64,000 nt of DNA, taken from contig JAFTJF010000011.1 of NCBI GenBank assembly GCA_017456555.1, positions 99,831 through 163,830 of the forward strand, given 5' to 3'. A model generated the notes under the pieces. It saw only the letters and a list, made by a program, of their open reading frames with translations, had not been told where the DNA came from and made no database searches. The position numbers were made by a program, and so were the translations under genes. The stretch's first letter is position 1. Every line of letters starts with the position of its first letter. Source of the DNA: Clostridia bacterium. Lineage in GTDB: Bacteria > Bacillota > Clostridia > TANB77 > CAG-508. Shown here piece by piece: positions 27,522 through 34,333 of the stretch.

Positions 27522-28743
27522 TTATTTATCAAGGTCAATAAAATTTATACTGGAGGAATTTTGAGCCAACGATTTTAATAATGAAGTATCAAAAATATCA
27601 TTGTTTAAATAATAATCATTAACTTTCCTTAATTCTTCCTCTTTGTATTTATTGAAGATAGTTGTATAAGTATTTAGCGTAACATTTATATCGGTATGTC
27701 CCATTAATCTTTGAAGTGCAACAGCTCTCATTCCAGATTCGATGCATCTTGTTCCATAAGTATGTCTTAAAACATGAGTTGAAATATCTCTTTCAATTCC
27801 AACTTTTTTGGCAATATCTTTGAGTTTTCGATTAATTGTTGAATGTAATACTAATCCATCTTGTGGAGTTAAGAATAACATTTCGTTTGGATTATCTTGA
27901 GCGACTTTCATTTGTTCAATGATATATGGGATTAAAACTTCTGGAATAGGAACTTCTCTTTTTCCAGCATAAGTTTTTGTAGATTTTCCAACACAAACCT
28001 TATCAGCTCTATCTGTTGTTAAAGTTTTATTTACAGATAATATATTTCTTTTTAAGTCGATATCGTGATTTGTTAAAGCTAGAGCTTCTCCAACACGAAG
28101 TCCCATATATAGTTGAATTAAAAATACATTTCTATAAGGTGTTTCATAAAGATTAGTTGATAAAAGATAATCTGTAAGTGCTTTTTGTTCTTCAACTTGT
28201 AGAGCATCAAAAGTTTTATCTTCTTTTTTACTTTTAGGTTTAATAACTTCATACATTGGATTTTGTTTAAGATAGCCTTTGTTAAGGCAATATTCAAATG
28301 CATTTTTAAACTGAAAGTAAATTTTTTGTATAGAAGAATTACTATAATGTTCTGTAAGTGAATTTAAGTAAGTTTGTATTTCTTCTGTTTGTATGTCATT
28401 AATATTCTTATTAGCCAAATAAGATTTTTCTATTACTCTTAAAGTATCCATTGTTCTTGCATAACCTCTGTCACTGATTAAATTAGAATCAATTTTTCTT
28501 TGTAGTAACATTTTCATTAATTTGATAAGTAGTATTCCATTATCTTCAAGGAAGATTTTAATATTTTTTTGAAGCATTATTTCATTAAGATATTGTCTTG
28601 CTTCTTCTTGAGTAGGAAAAGATTTTCTAATTCTTTTATATTCTCCAGTAGTAGGTTCGACAACATAATATACAGCAGTCCAATTTCTTCTTGCAGAGTT
28701 AAAATGGACACTACCTTTATCTAAACGAGATTGCTTTGCTATA
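27522..28743 (-). CDS. int: tyrosine recombinase / integrase, probable ATA start
   Basis: Catalyses integration and excision at tRNA-Gly. It has an N-terminal AP2-like arm-binding domain, a SAM-like core-binding domain (about 70-165) and a catalytic domain. In GTG numbering the catalytic residues are Arg219 (GLRVGEALAL), His326 and Arg329 (HVLRH), His352 (GHTDINVT) and Tyr362. The frame extends to a GTG at 28751-28749, but that GTG overlaps the only strong Shine-Dalgarno site (AGGAGG, 28751-28756 region). With an ATA start at 28743-28741, 8 nt from AGGAGG, the protein begins MAKQSRLDKGS, a natural start. It follows the excisionase gene within a few bases. Confidence 0.9.
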
Positions 28744-28754
28744 AAAATCACCTC

Positions 28755-29054
28755 CTAGACTTTTCTAGAGTTGTCATGTTTCCATATAAGATAAGCTAGA
28801 TACATTACTTGCCAAGTACGACCTACAGTTAAAGCAGGGAAATCTTTTCTTTTAAAAATTTCGTAAGCTTTGTTTCTTCCTATATGTAAATCTTTTGCAA
28901 CTTCATGAACAGTAAGAGTTTTAAATGGATTATCTAAATTGCTAATTCCAAATGCAATAAGTGTTTCTGTTAATTTCTTTTTTTCTTCTTCTGTACTTTC
29001 AATAAATTCAATTCCTAATGGGTTATTATCTAATTCTTTCATTTTCTCTTTCAT
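28755..29054 (-). CDS. xis: excisionase-like helix-turn-helix protein
   Basis: 99 residues. The C-terminal half is a MerR/excisionase-type HTH (LTVHEVAKDLHIGRNKAYEI, then FKRKDFPALTVGRTWQV). Such proteins bend attachment-site DNA and steer the integrase towards excision. The ATG at 29054 has AAGGAGA 8 nt upstream and overlaps the end of the relaxase gene by 29 bp, so mob-xis-int form one operon. Confidence 0.85.
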   Translation of the reverse strand: MKEKMKELDNNPLGIEFIESTEEEKKKLTETLIAFGISNLDNPFKTLTVHEVAKDLHIGRNKAYEIFKRKDFPALTVGRTWQVMYLAYLIWKHDNSRKV

Positions 29055-30027
29055 ATTTTTTATTCTCCTTACTTTTTATTATATATTCTTTAATTAATCT
29101 CTTTAGTCGATCGATAGGGAATTCAAAAAGAATACTTACACATTCTAAAGCTTTATGAATGTAATTTCTTAATTGTAAATTTTCACTTTTTGTTTTTGTA
29201 CATTCTTCTTCAAGAGTATCGCATTTCTTTTTAACTCTTTCGATTTCTTCCAAAGTCGAATCATTAATTATTTTTATTCTTGTATATTGTTGAGCCAAGG
29301 TGTTAAATTTTCTTATAACTCTACGATAATCGTTGCGTAATTCTTCAATGTTGTTGGTGTCAAGCTCTTGCTCGTTCTTTTGAGAATTAAGCTCGTATTT
29401 TTGCACTTCATGATTAGTTATCACTTTTAGCTTTTCAATAGGAATATGTTCGTTCTCGTGATTTTTACCACGTTCTAAATCAAATCCACTACGTACCATA
29501 TAAGAGTGAAAATTATCTTGAAGATTTTTATAACTATTTTTCCCTTTCCAAAAGTCTGAACAAGAAAGCTTTTCTATTGGATTACCATTTTTATCTTTAG
29601 TGTGAACTACTGGAAGAAACACAGTGTGCATATGGGGCGTTGTTTCGTCCATATGTACTTTAGCTGAAATAATATATTGTTCGCCTAAATTTTTATAATT
29701 TGCAACAAACTTGTAAGCTGTTTCAAAATACCTTTTTGTTTCAGCTTCTCCAATTTCTTCAAAGAATTCTTTACTAGAAGTAATGATATATTCACAAGCA
29801 ATATTACTAGTTGTTTTTATCTGACCTTTTAAGTGATATTCATTTCTTAATTGATTAACTCTTTTTGAATATGGAACATTACAAGCTTTAATTGAATAGT
29901 TTTGTTTTCCTTTAGACTTATCAATATCTTTATTTGAGTAATTAGTATTTCTTCGTTCATTATGTCTAAATGCTAAATTTAAAGTATTAGATTTATGTTT
30001 GATATTTCTAATTATTGTAAAACTCAT
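29026..30027 (-). CDS. mobV: MobV family relaxase (Pre/Mob)
   Basis: Nicks the transfer origin to start conjugative mobilization and stays bound to the 5' end. N-terminal motif with RHNERRNTNYSN (21-32) and the metal-binding histidine motif HMDETTPHMH (125-134) are the MobV signatures; the C-terminal third is coiled coil (about 215-330). 333 residues, within the family range though short. AAAGGAG lies before the ATG. No coupling protein is present, so transfer depends on another conjugative system. Confidence 0.93.
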   Translation of the reverse strand: MSFTIIRNIKHKSNTLNLAFRHNERRNTNYSNKDIDKSKGKQNYSIKACNVPYSKRVNQLRNEYHLKGQIKTTSNIACEYIITSSKEFFEEIGEAETKRYFETAYKFVANYKNLGEQYIISAKVHMDETTPHMHTVFLPVVHTKDKNGNPIEKLSCSDFWKGKNSYKNLQDNFHSYMVRSGFDLERGKNHENEHIPIEKLKVITNHEVQKYELNSQKNEQELDTNNIEELRNDYRRVIRKFNTLAQQYTRIKIINDSTLEEIERVKKKCDTLEEECTKTKSENLQLRNYIHKALECVSILFEFPIDRLKRLIKEYIIKSKENKKYERENERIR

Positions 30028-30054
30028 TTTGTCTCCTTTCTTTTAAAATTAAAG

Positions 30055-30089
30055 AGACTTCGAAGTCTGTCTTTTGTATGAGTACTCAT
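30055..30089. promoter_or_regulatory. two perfect palindromes upstream of the relaxase operon
   Basis: AGACTTCGAAGTCT (30055-30068, 14 bp) and ATGAGTACTCAT (30078-30089, 12 bp) are both perfect palindromes in the 60 bp before the relaxase start. A TGCTATTAT extended -10 lies just beyond them on the minus strand (about 30104-30112). They fit operators controlling mob-xis-int. Confidence 0.55.
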
Positions 30090-30339
30090 TTTATAAGTTA
30101 ATAATAGCACCTTTATTTGTTATCATACGGAAAAAGAATAAAATTGTATAAAATAGAAGAAAAAAGAAGGAAAATCACTTTTTGAAAATCTTTGTAATTA
30201 TATATTTTAATAGTGTTTGAAAGATTATTTTTTGATGTCAACGAAAAATGTTATGAATTCCTATAAATTTCAACTATTTTTTAGTAAAAGTACTATTAAC
30301 AATAGTGTGTGCACTTACTATCTAATTTAATATTAGCAG

Positions 30340-30402
30340 AAAAAACAGTAAATTACTGAAAACACGGAAAAGTCTGTAAAACTCCGAAAAAGTCCGGAAA
30401 AA
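30340..30402. other. phased A-tract array, predicted bent DNA
   Basis: Seven A-tracts start at 30340, 30350, 30359, 30368, 30378, 30387 and 30398, a period of 9-11 bp, with short GC-containing spacers (ACGG, CTGT, CCG, CCGG). A-tracts in phase with the helical turn bend DNA strongly, and such bends are common at transfer and replication origins. Confidence 0.6.
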
Positions 30403-30562
30403 TTTTTATAGTGAAACCTTTGTAATAATATATTTAACAGTGGTTTTCGAGTTTTATTTTAAAAATCCATGTTAACTTGAAGTTTTTCTTATAAAATATA
30501 CGAGATAAAGTACAAAGTGCTGTAACATACTAGAGGACTTTTTTAAAAAGACCTCTGTATGA

Positions 30563-30590
30563 TTAGGGGATACCCCTAATAACCCCTTGC
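30563..30590. other. candidate transfer origin (oriT)
   Basis: TTAGGGG-ATA-CCCCTAA (30563-30579) is a perfect inverted repeat, followed by the direct repeat of its half, AACCCCTTGC. It is the only G/C-block repeat in this AT-rich region and lies about 540 bp upstream of the relaxase start. The oriT assignment rests on context only. Confidence 0.4.
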
Positions 30591-30650
30591 ATAATTTAAT
30601 TTATTTAAGTTCTCTACTAGAGGAGTAGAAAACTACAAAATTAAATTATG
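30590..30650. repeat. nested inverted repeat
   Basis: CATAATTTAATTT (30590-30602) and AAATTAAATTATG (30638-30650) are perfect 13-bp arms. Inside them TCTACT and AGTAGA form a second stem. It adjoins the candidate oriT. Confidence 0.55.
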
Positions 30651-30663
30651 TATAAAATCATTC

Positions 30664-30691
30664 AAAATTATTTTTCGTCAAAAATAATTTT
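30664..30691. terminator. perfect 12-bp hairpin, terminator-like
   Basis: AAAATTATTTTT (30664-30675), loop CGTC, AAAAATAATTTT (30680-30691). Confidence 0.55.
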
Positions 30692-30709
30692 TTCATAATT
30701 TTATATTTT

Positions 30710-30738
30710 ACAAAGTTCTCTATAGCGAACTTTGTTTT
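30710..30738 (+). terminator. terminator-like hairpin
   Basis: ACAAAGTTC (30710-30718) pairs with GAACTTTGT (30727-30735), followed by TTT. No coding gene ends nearby, so an upstream small RNA is possible. Confidence 0.5.
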
Positions 30739-30772
30739 ATCTTAAGTGGTGCTTATAAGTATTTATATAGGG

Positions 30773-30796
30773 AACGAGAATCTAGAATCTCGTTTT
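30773..30796 (+). terminator. terminator-like hairpin
   Basis: AACGAGA (30773-30779) pairs with TCTCGTT (30788-30794), followed by T residues. It is third in a series of hairpins without a gene. Confidence 0.5.
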
Positions 30797-30856
30797 GTTT
30801 GTGAGTTTATAAATAGAGTATATTATTTTTATGTTAACTTGTCTAATTTGAAAAAT

Positions 30857-30984
30857 TTGCACTCTACGCAAGTAAATTTGCATACCACGCAAATTTTTAG
30901 GTGTTTTTTGATAAAAAACATGTAAATTTATATCAAAAAAAGATAAAAAATGTGGTTTTTCACAAAATTTTGCATACAGCGCAA
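30857..30984. repeat. triple-palindrome array, copy A (TTGC-N7-GCAA)
   Basis: Three 15-bp sites, TTGC-N7-GCAA, start at 30857, 30878 and 30970. Spacers are ACTCTAC, ATACCAC and ATACAGC. Sites 2 and 3 are extended by AAAT/ATTT-type arms. Copy B repeats the arrangement with the same distances. Confidence 0.85.
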
Positions 30985-31050
30985 ATTTTTAAGAAATTGT
31001 GTACAATTTTAGTATAGAAGAAAGATAAAAAAGAGTCAAAAAATCAAAAT

Positions 31051-31178
31051 CTGCACTGTGTGCAGGAAAATCTGCATACCATGCAGATTTTAGGTGTATT
31101 TTTGATAAAAAATGGTAGTTTTATACAAAAAAATGAGTAAAAAATGGCATTTTCCACAAAATTCTGCATACAGTGCAG
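31051..31178. repeat. triple-palindrome array, copy B (CTGC-N7-GCAG)
   Basis: Three 15-bp sites, CTGC-N7-GCAG, start at 31051, 31072 and 31164, exactly 194 bp after each copy A site. Spacers are ACTGTGT, ATACCAT and ATACAGT. The arm base that differs from copy A is changed on both sides of all three sites. The sequence between sites 2 and 3 is also related between copies. Confidence 0.85.
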
Positions 31179-31262
31179 ATTTTGCTTGAAAGCGTTGGTA
31201 TGACTGAAATAAATGAATTGAACTTTTTTGTGAAAAAAATTTAAAAAGGGTAATGTAATTAA

Positions 31263-31291
31263 TTGAATACTAATAATTTTTATGTTATTAT
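31263..31291 (+). promoter_or_regulatory. promoter of the membrane protein pair
   Basis: TTGAAT (31263-31268), 17-bp spacer, TATTAT (31286-31291), about 60 bp before the first gene and 85 bp after array B. Confidence 0.6.
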
Positions 31292-31353
31292 AAAGTCAAA
31301 TTTATAATAATTAATTCGCGAAAATTACAAGTACTATTTTGGAGGAATAAAAA

Positions 31354-31695
31354 ATGAAACTTGGATTTAATTTTGAAAAGAAAAATGCAACATTAGAAGT
31401 AGATGCAGAAAAACTTATTGAAAAAGGTATGGAACAGCATGAGAGAAATTGGAAAGATAAATTTACATTTAAACATAGTGCCAAAAAAGAAATAATGGAT
31501 TTGAAACACAAAAATAAAATTGAAGTTGAAGATAAAAAAGAAAAAAGAAAAACTAGATATCAAATAAAGCAAGAAGAGAAAAGGAAAAACAAAGAATTAG
31601 AATTAAGACAAATGCTAATAGGCTTTGGAGTTATGATAGGTTTTATGATATTAATTCCATTGCTAGTAGGTATTGTAGGATTTATTTTCAAATAG
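31354..31695 (+). CDS. small charged protein with C-terminal membrane anchor
   Basis: 113 residues: a very basic/acidic helical N-terminal part (1-85, with KKEKRKTRYQIKQEEKRKNK) and a hydrophobic C-terminus (about 88-112) forming a tail anchor. No family recognised. GGAGGAAT precedes the ATG. It is followed 40 bp later by a polytopic membrane protein, so the two may form a complex carried by the element. Confidence 0.6.
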   Translation: MKLGFNFEKKNATLEVDAEKLIEKGMEQHERNWKDKFTFKHSAKKEIMDLKHKNKIEVEDKKEKRKTRYQIKQEEKRKNKELELRQMLIGFGVMIGFMILIPLLVGIVGFIFK

Positions 31696-31735
31696 AGTTT
31701 TAAAGATAAAATCATTAAATAATAAGGGGGTTTTT

Positions 31736-32578
31736 ATGAAAGAAAAATTAAATACAAAAAATATTTTAATAATAATTTTATTAATTGGAATTGCATTAGT
31801 GTCTATGTTATGGATTTCTAAAATAGCAAGTTCAATAGAATTTCATGAAGAAACAATAAAACATTTAGATGAAAAGAAACTAACAGTTATGGAATTAACT
31901 GCCGCAACAGCCGGCTCTGCAACTGCGATTGCAGCAATACCGAGTGATGCTACGACACCTTTAGCAAATCAAATAATGGATATGAGTTCATATTTAATTA
32001 TAGTAATTGGAGTAATATTTTTAGAGAAGATTTTACTTACACTTACTGGAAAATTAACATTCTTAATTATAATACCAATAGCATGTTTATTATATGCTAT
32101 ATACATATTCGCACAAAAAGAAGTTTTAAGAAATTTAGCAATAAAATTAGCAATTTTTGGAATTGTTATATTTGCAATAGTACCAATAAGTGTAAAACTT
32201 AGCGATTTTATTGAAGAAAATTATGGTACTTCCATAACTCAAACAATAGAAAGTGCAAAAGCTTTAGAGAACAATGAAGAAGTAGTAAAACAAGAAGAAC
32301 AAAAAGAGGAAAATTGGTGGAATAAAATAACTTCAAGTGTATCAAATGCTGTTTCAAATATTGGAGAGGGAGTAAATGAATTAATAGAAAAAGGAAAATT
32401 AATATTAAGCAATTTTATTGATGCAATAGCTATATTAATAATTACCACATGTGTAATTCCAATTATGGTGTTATTTGTTTTGACATGGGTTATAAAAATT
32501 ATATTTGATATAACAATACCAGTAAAAACTATAAAACCTAATTTACCAAAATTTAAAAATAAAACAAGTGAAGAATAA
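31736..32578 (+). CDS. polytopic membrane protein of unknown function
   Basis: 280 residues with an N-terminal membrane segment (about 8-30), three or more central segments (about 85-170) and a C-terminal one (about 228-258). The motif TAATAGSATAIAAIPSDATTPLANQ (broken here by position: about 55-79) is rich in Ala/Thr and resembles a family I recall from mobile elements and genomes of gut Firmicutes. Function unknown. AAGGGGG precedes the ATG. Pairing with the tail-anchored gene suggests surface exclusion, entry blocking or a defence pore, all unproven. Confidence 0.55.
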   Translation: MKEKLNTKNILIIILLIGIALVSMLWISKIASSIEFHEETIKHLDEKKLTVMELTAATAGSATAIAAIPSDATTPLANQIMDMSSYLIIVIGVIFLEKILLTLTGKLTFLIIIPIACLLYAIYIFAQKEVLRNLAIKLAIFGIVIFAIVPISVKLSDFIEENYGTSITQTIESAKALENNEEVVKQEEQKEENWWNKITSSVSNAVSNIGEGVNELIEKGKLILSNFIDAIAILIITTCVIPIMVLFVLTWVIKIIFDITIPVKTIKPNLPKFKNKTSEE

Positions 32579-32713
32579 AATGGAATAAGAAAGATAATAA
32601 AACGAGATGGAGTTCATCTCGTTATTTTTATAAAAAATACTAAATTATAATAAAAATTTAATTTTTTAATAAATGAGGTAGAAAAATATAGAAATTTGTA
32701 TTATAATGCAAAG

Positions 32714-32731
32714 CAGAGTATTAACACTCTG
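32714..32731. promoter_or_regulatory. inverted repeat at the restriction gene start site (operator candidate)
   Basis: CAGAGT-ATTAAC-ACTCTG begins 7 bp after a TATAAT (32702-32707), so it covers the expected transcription start of the nuclease gene. A near copy lies at 33272-33290. Confidence 0.55.
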
Positions 32732-32742
32732 ATGGTAAAAAT

Positions 32743-33267
32743 ATGAACGATGAATATTTAATAAGAATTGATAAGCCAAGAATTGAACAAACTTGTGATG
32801 CTTATTTCAAATGGAAAGATTTGAATACATATGTAAAAAGTTTAGTAACAAGGGGAATTAATATACCAGATGCAATTAGTGAGCCTATGGGATGCTATTG
32901 TTTAGATTTACTTTGGAACAAAAGTACTGGTGGAGATGCACAGTCTGCTGATGGTAGAAAAATTGAGTTTAAGGCTACGAGTAATTATGGATATGATTTA
33001 AGTAGTTTTGGACCAAAATGCGATTTTGATGATTTAGTATTTTTAAGATTTGATTTAGATTTTAATATGTTGTATGTATATGATACAGGTGTTAATTCTG
33101 ATGAATTGAAACAATTACCAGTTTCAAGAACAGCAACTCTTGGAGAATATCAAAATGCAGGAAAAAGACCACATATTAGTATTATACAAACAATTATTGA
33201 AGCAAGAAATTTAAAACCAACGGTAGTATTTGATATACGCCGTGCAAAAATAGTTGAGAAACAATGA
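32743..33267 (+). CDS. type II restriction endonuclease, Bsp6I-like
   Basis: 174 residues, directly upstream of a C5 methyltransferase. The segment GDAQSADGRKIEFKATSNYG (about 67-86) looks like a PD-(D/E)XK active site with EFK as its E-x-K. Size, gene order and pairing fit Bsp6I-type nucleases, which cut GCNGC; I recall that family but could not align it. The ATG has no Shine-Dalgarno site, unlike the methyltransferase, which would keep nuclease levels low when the element enters a new cell. The fragment is flanked by two copies of an inverted repeat that may be a control site. No C-protein gene is seen. Confidence 0.7.
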   Translation: MNDEYLIRIDKPRIEQTCDAYFKWKDLNTYVKSLVTRGINIPDAISEPMGCYCLDLLWNKSTGGDAQSADGRKIEFKATSNYGYDLSSFGPKCDFDDLVFLRFDLDFNMLYVYDTGVNSDELKQLPVSRTATLGEYQNAGKRPHISIIQTIIEARNLKPTVVFDIRRAKIVEKQ

Positions 33268-33271
33268 AAGG

Positions 33272-33290
33272 CAGAGTGTTAAATACTCTG
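33272..33290. promoter_or_regulatory. second copy of the R-M inverted repeat
   Basis: CAGAGT-GTTAAAT-ACTCTG follows the nuclease stop codon by 4 bp. It could be a second operator, governing the methyltransferase, or a weak terminator (TTT follows). Confidence 0.5.
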
Positions 33291-33307
33291 TTTAAATAAG
33301 ATAAAAA

Positions 33308-33321
33308 TGCGGCGCGCCGCA
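33308..33321. promoter_or_regulatory. 14-bp GC palindrome with two GCNGC sites before the methyltransferase
   Basis: TGCGGCGCGCCGCA is a perfect palindrome 22 bp before the methyltransferase ATG. Apart from its outer T and A it is pure G+C in a very AT-rich element. It contains GCGGC and GCCGC, two potential target sites if the enzyme pair reads GCNGC, plus a GGCGCGCC core. Confidence 0.6.
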
Positions 33322-33343
33322 AAAACAAAGGAGGAAATGATAT

Positions 33344-34306
33344 ATGTATAAAATTTGTAGCCTTTTTGCAGGTGTTGGAGGAATAGATTTAGGATTTTTA
33401 CAAACTAATAATTGTGAAATTTCTTATGCAAATGAATTTGATAAATATGCAGTGCAAACTTATGAAAATAATTTTAATCATAAAGTAGACTGTAGAGATA
33501 TACATGATGTTAAATTAGAAGAAATACCAGAATTTGATATAATGGTTGGAGGGTTTCCATGTACTTCATTTTCTGTTGCTGGTTATAGAAAAGGTTTTGA
33601 AGATGACAGAACTGGAGATTTATTCTTTGAAATGGAAAGAATTTTTAAAGAAAGAAAGCCAAGAGTAATCTTTTTAGAAAATGTTAAAAATTTAGTAGGA
33701 CATGATAATGGAAAAACATTTAGAACTATTATTGAATGTTTAGAAAATGCTGGGTATAAAAATAAAATTAGATATCAAGTATTAAATGCTTGTGAATATG
33801 GAAATATACCACAAAACAGAGAAAGAATTTATATTGTAGCTTTTAGAGATAAAGAAGATTATGATAAATTTCAAATGCCATTACCTATTGAATTAAATAA
33901 TAATATTAAAAAGGTATTTAATTTTGAAACTAAAGTTGATGACAAGTATTATTACACAGAGGGAAAATACAAAGGAGAAATGTATAAGTTATTAACAGAA
34001 GAAATGGATGACGATAACACAGTTTATCAATGGAGAAGAAAATATGTTAGAAAAAATCAAAGTAATTTAGTTCCAACTTTAACTGCTAATATGGGAGAAG
34101 GTGGACACAATGTTCCTTTAATTAAAACAGATTATGGAATTAGAAAGCTTACACCAATAGAATGTTTTTATGCTCAAGGTTATCCAAAAGATTATAAATT
34201 ACCAAAAGATATGAGTGATGCTAGATTATACAAACAAGCTGGAAATAGTGTTGTTGTGCCAGTTATAAATAGAATAGCTGAAAATATTATAAAAGCATTA
34301 CAATAA
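33344..34306 (+). CDS. DNA cytosine-5 methyltransferase
   Basis: Protects the element's host DNA by methylating cytosine. Motif I FAGVGGIDLGF (8-18), the catalytic Pro-Cys in GGFPCTSFS with Cys73, ENVKN (about 117-121), the QNRERIY motif and the C-terminal motifs LTPIECFYAQGYP and QAGNSVVVPV are all intact. The target recognition region between motifs VIII and IX is short (about 175-250), as in enzymes with small 4-5 bp targets. 320 residues. A strong AAAGGAGG site precedes the ATG. Confidence 0.95.
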   Translation: MYKICSLFAGVGGIDLGFLQTNNCEISYANEFDKYAVQTYENNFNHKVDCRDIHDVKLEEIPEFDIMVGGFPCTSFSVAGYRKGFEDDRTGDLFFEMERIFKERKPRVIFLENVKNLVGHDNGKTFRTIIECLENAGYKNKIRYQVLNACEYGNIPQNRERIYIVAFRDKEDYDKFQMPLPIELNNNIKKVFNFETKVDDKYYYTEGKYKGEMYKLLTEEMDDDNTVYQWRRKYVRKNQSNLVPTLTANMGEGGHNVPLIKTDYGIRKLTPIECFYAQGYPKDYKLPKDMSDARLYKQAGNSVVVPVINRIAENIIKALQ

Positions 34307-34333
34307 AAAATATTATTAGGAGATGAATTTGAT

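Noticed and set aside
30857..31178. CRISPR array
   Set aside because: Only two copies of a 130-bp unit, with conserved rather than unique sequence between palindromes, and no cas genes.
30857..31178. Plasmid iterons
   Set aside because: No replication initiator gene in the element and the sites are symmetric palindromes in a fixed 21/92 pattern, not uniform direct repeats.
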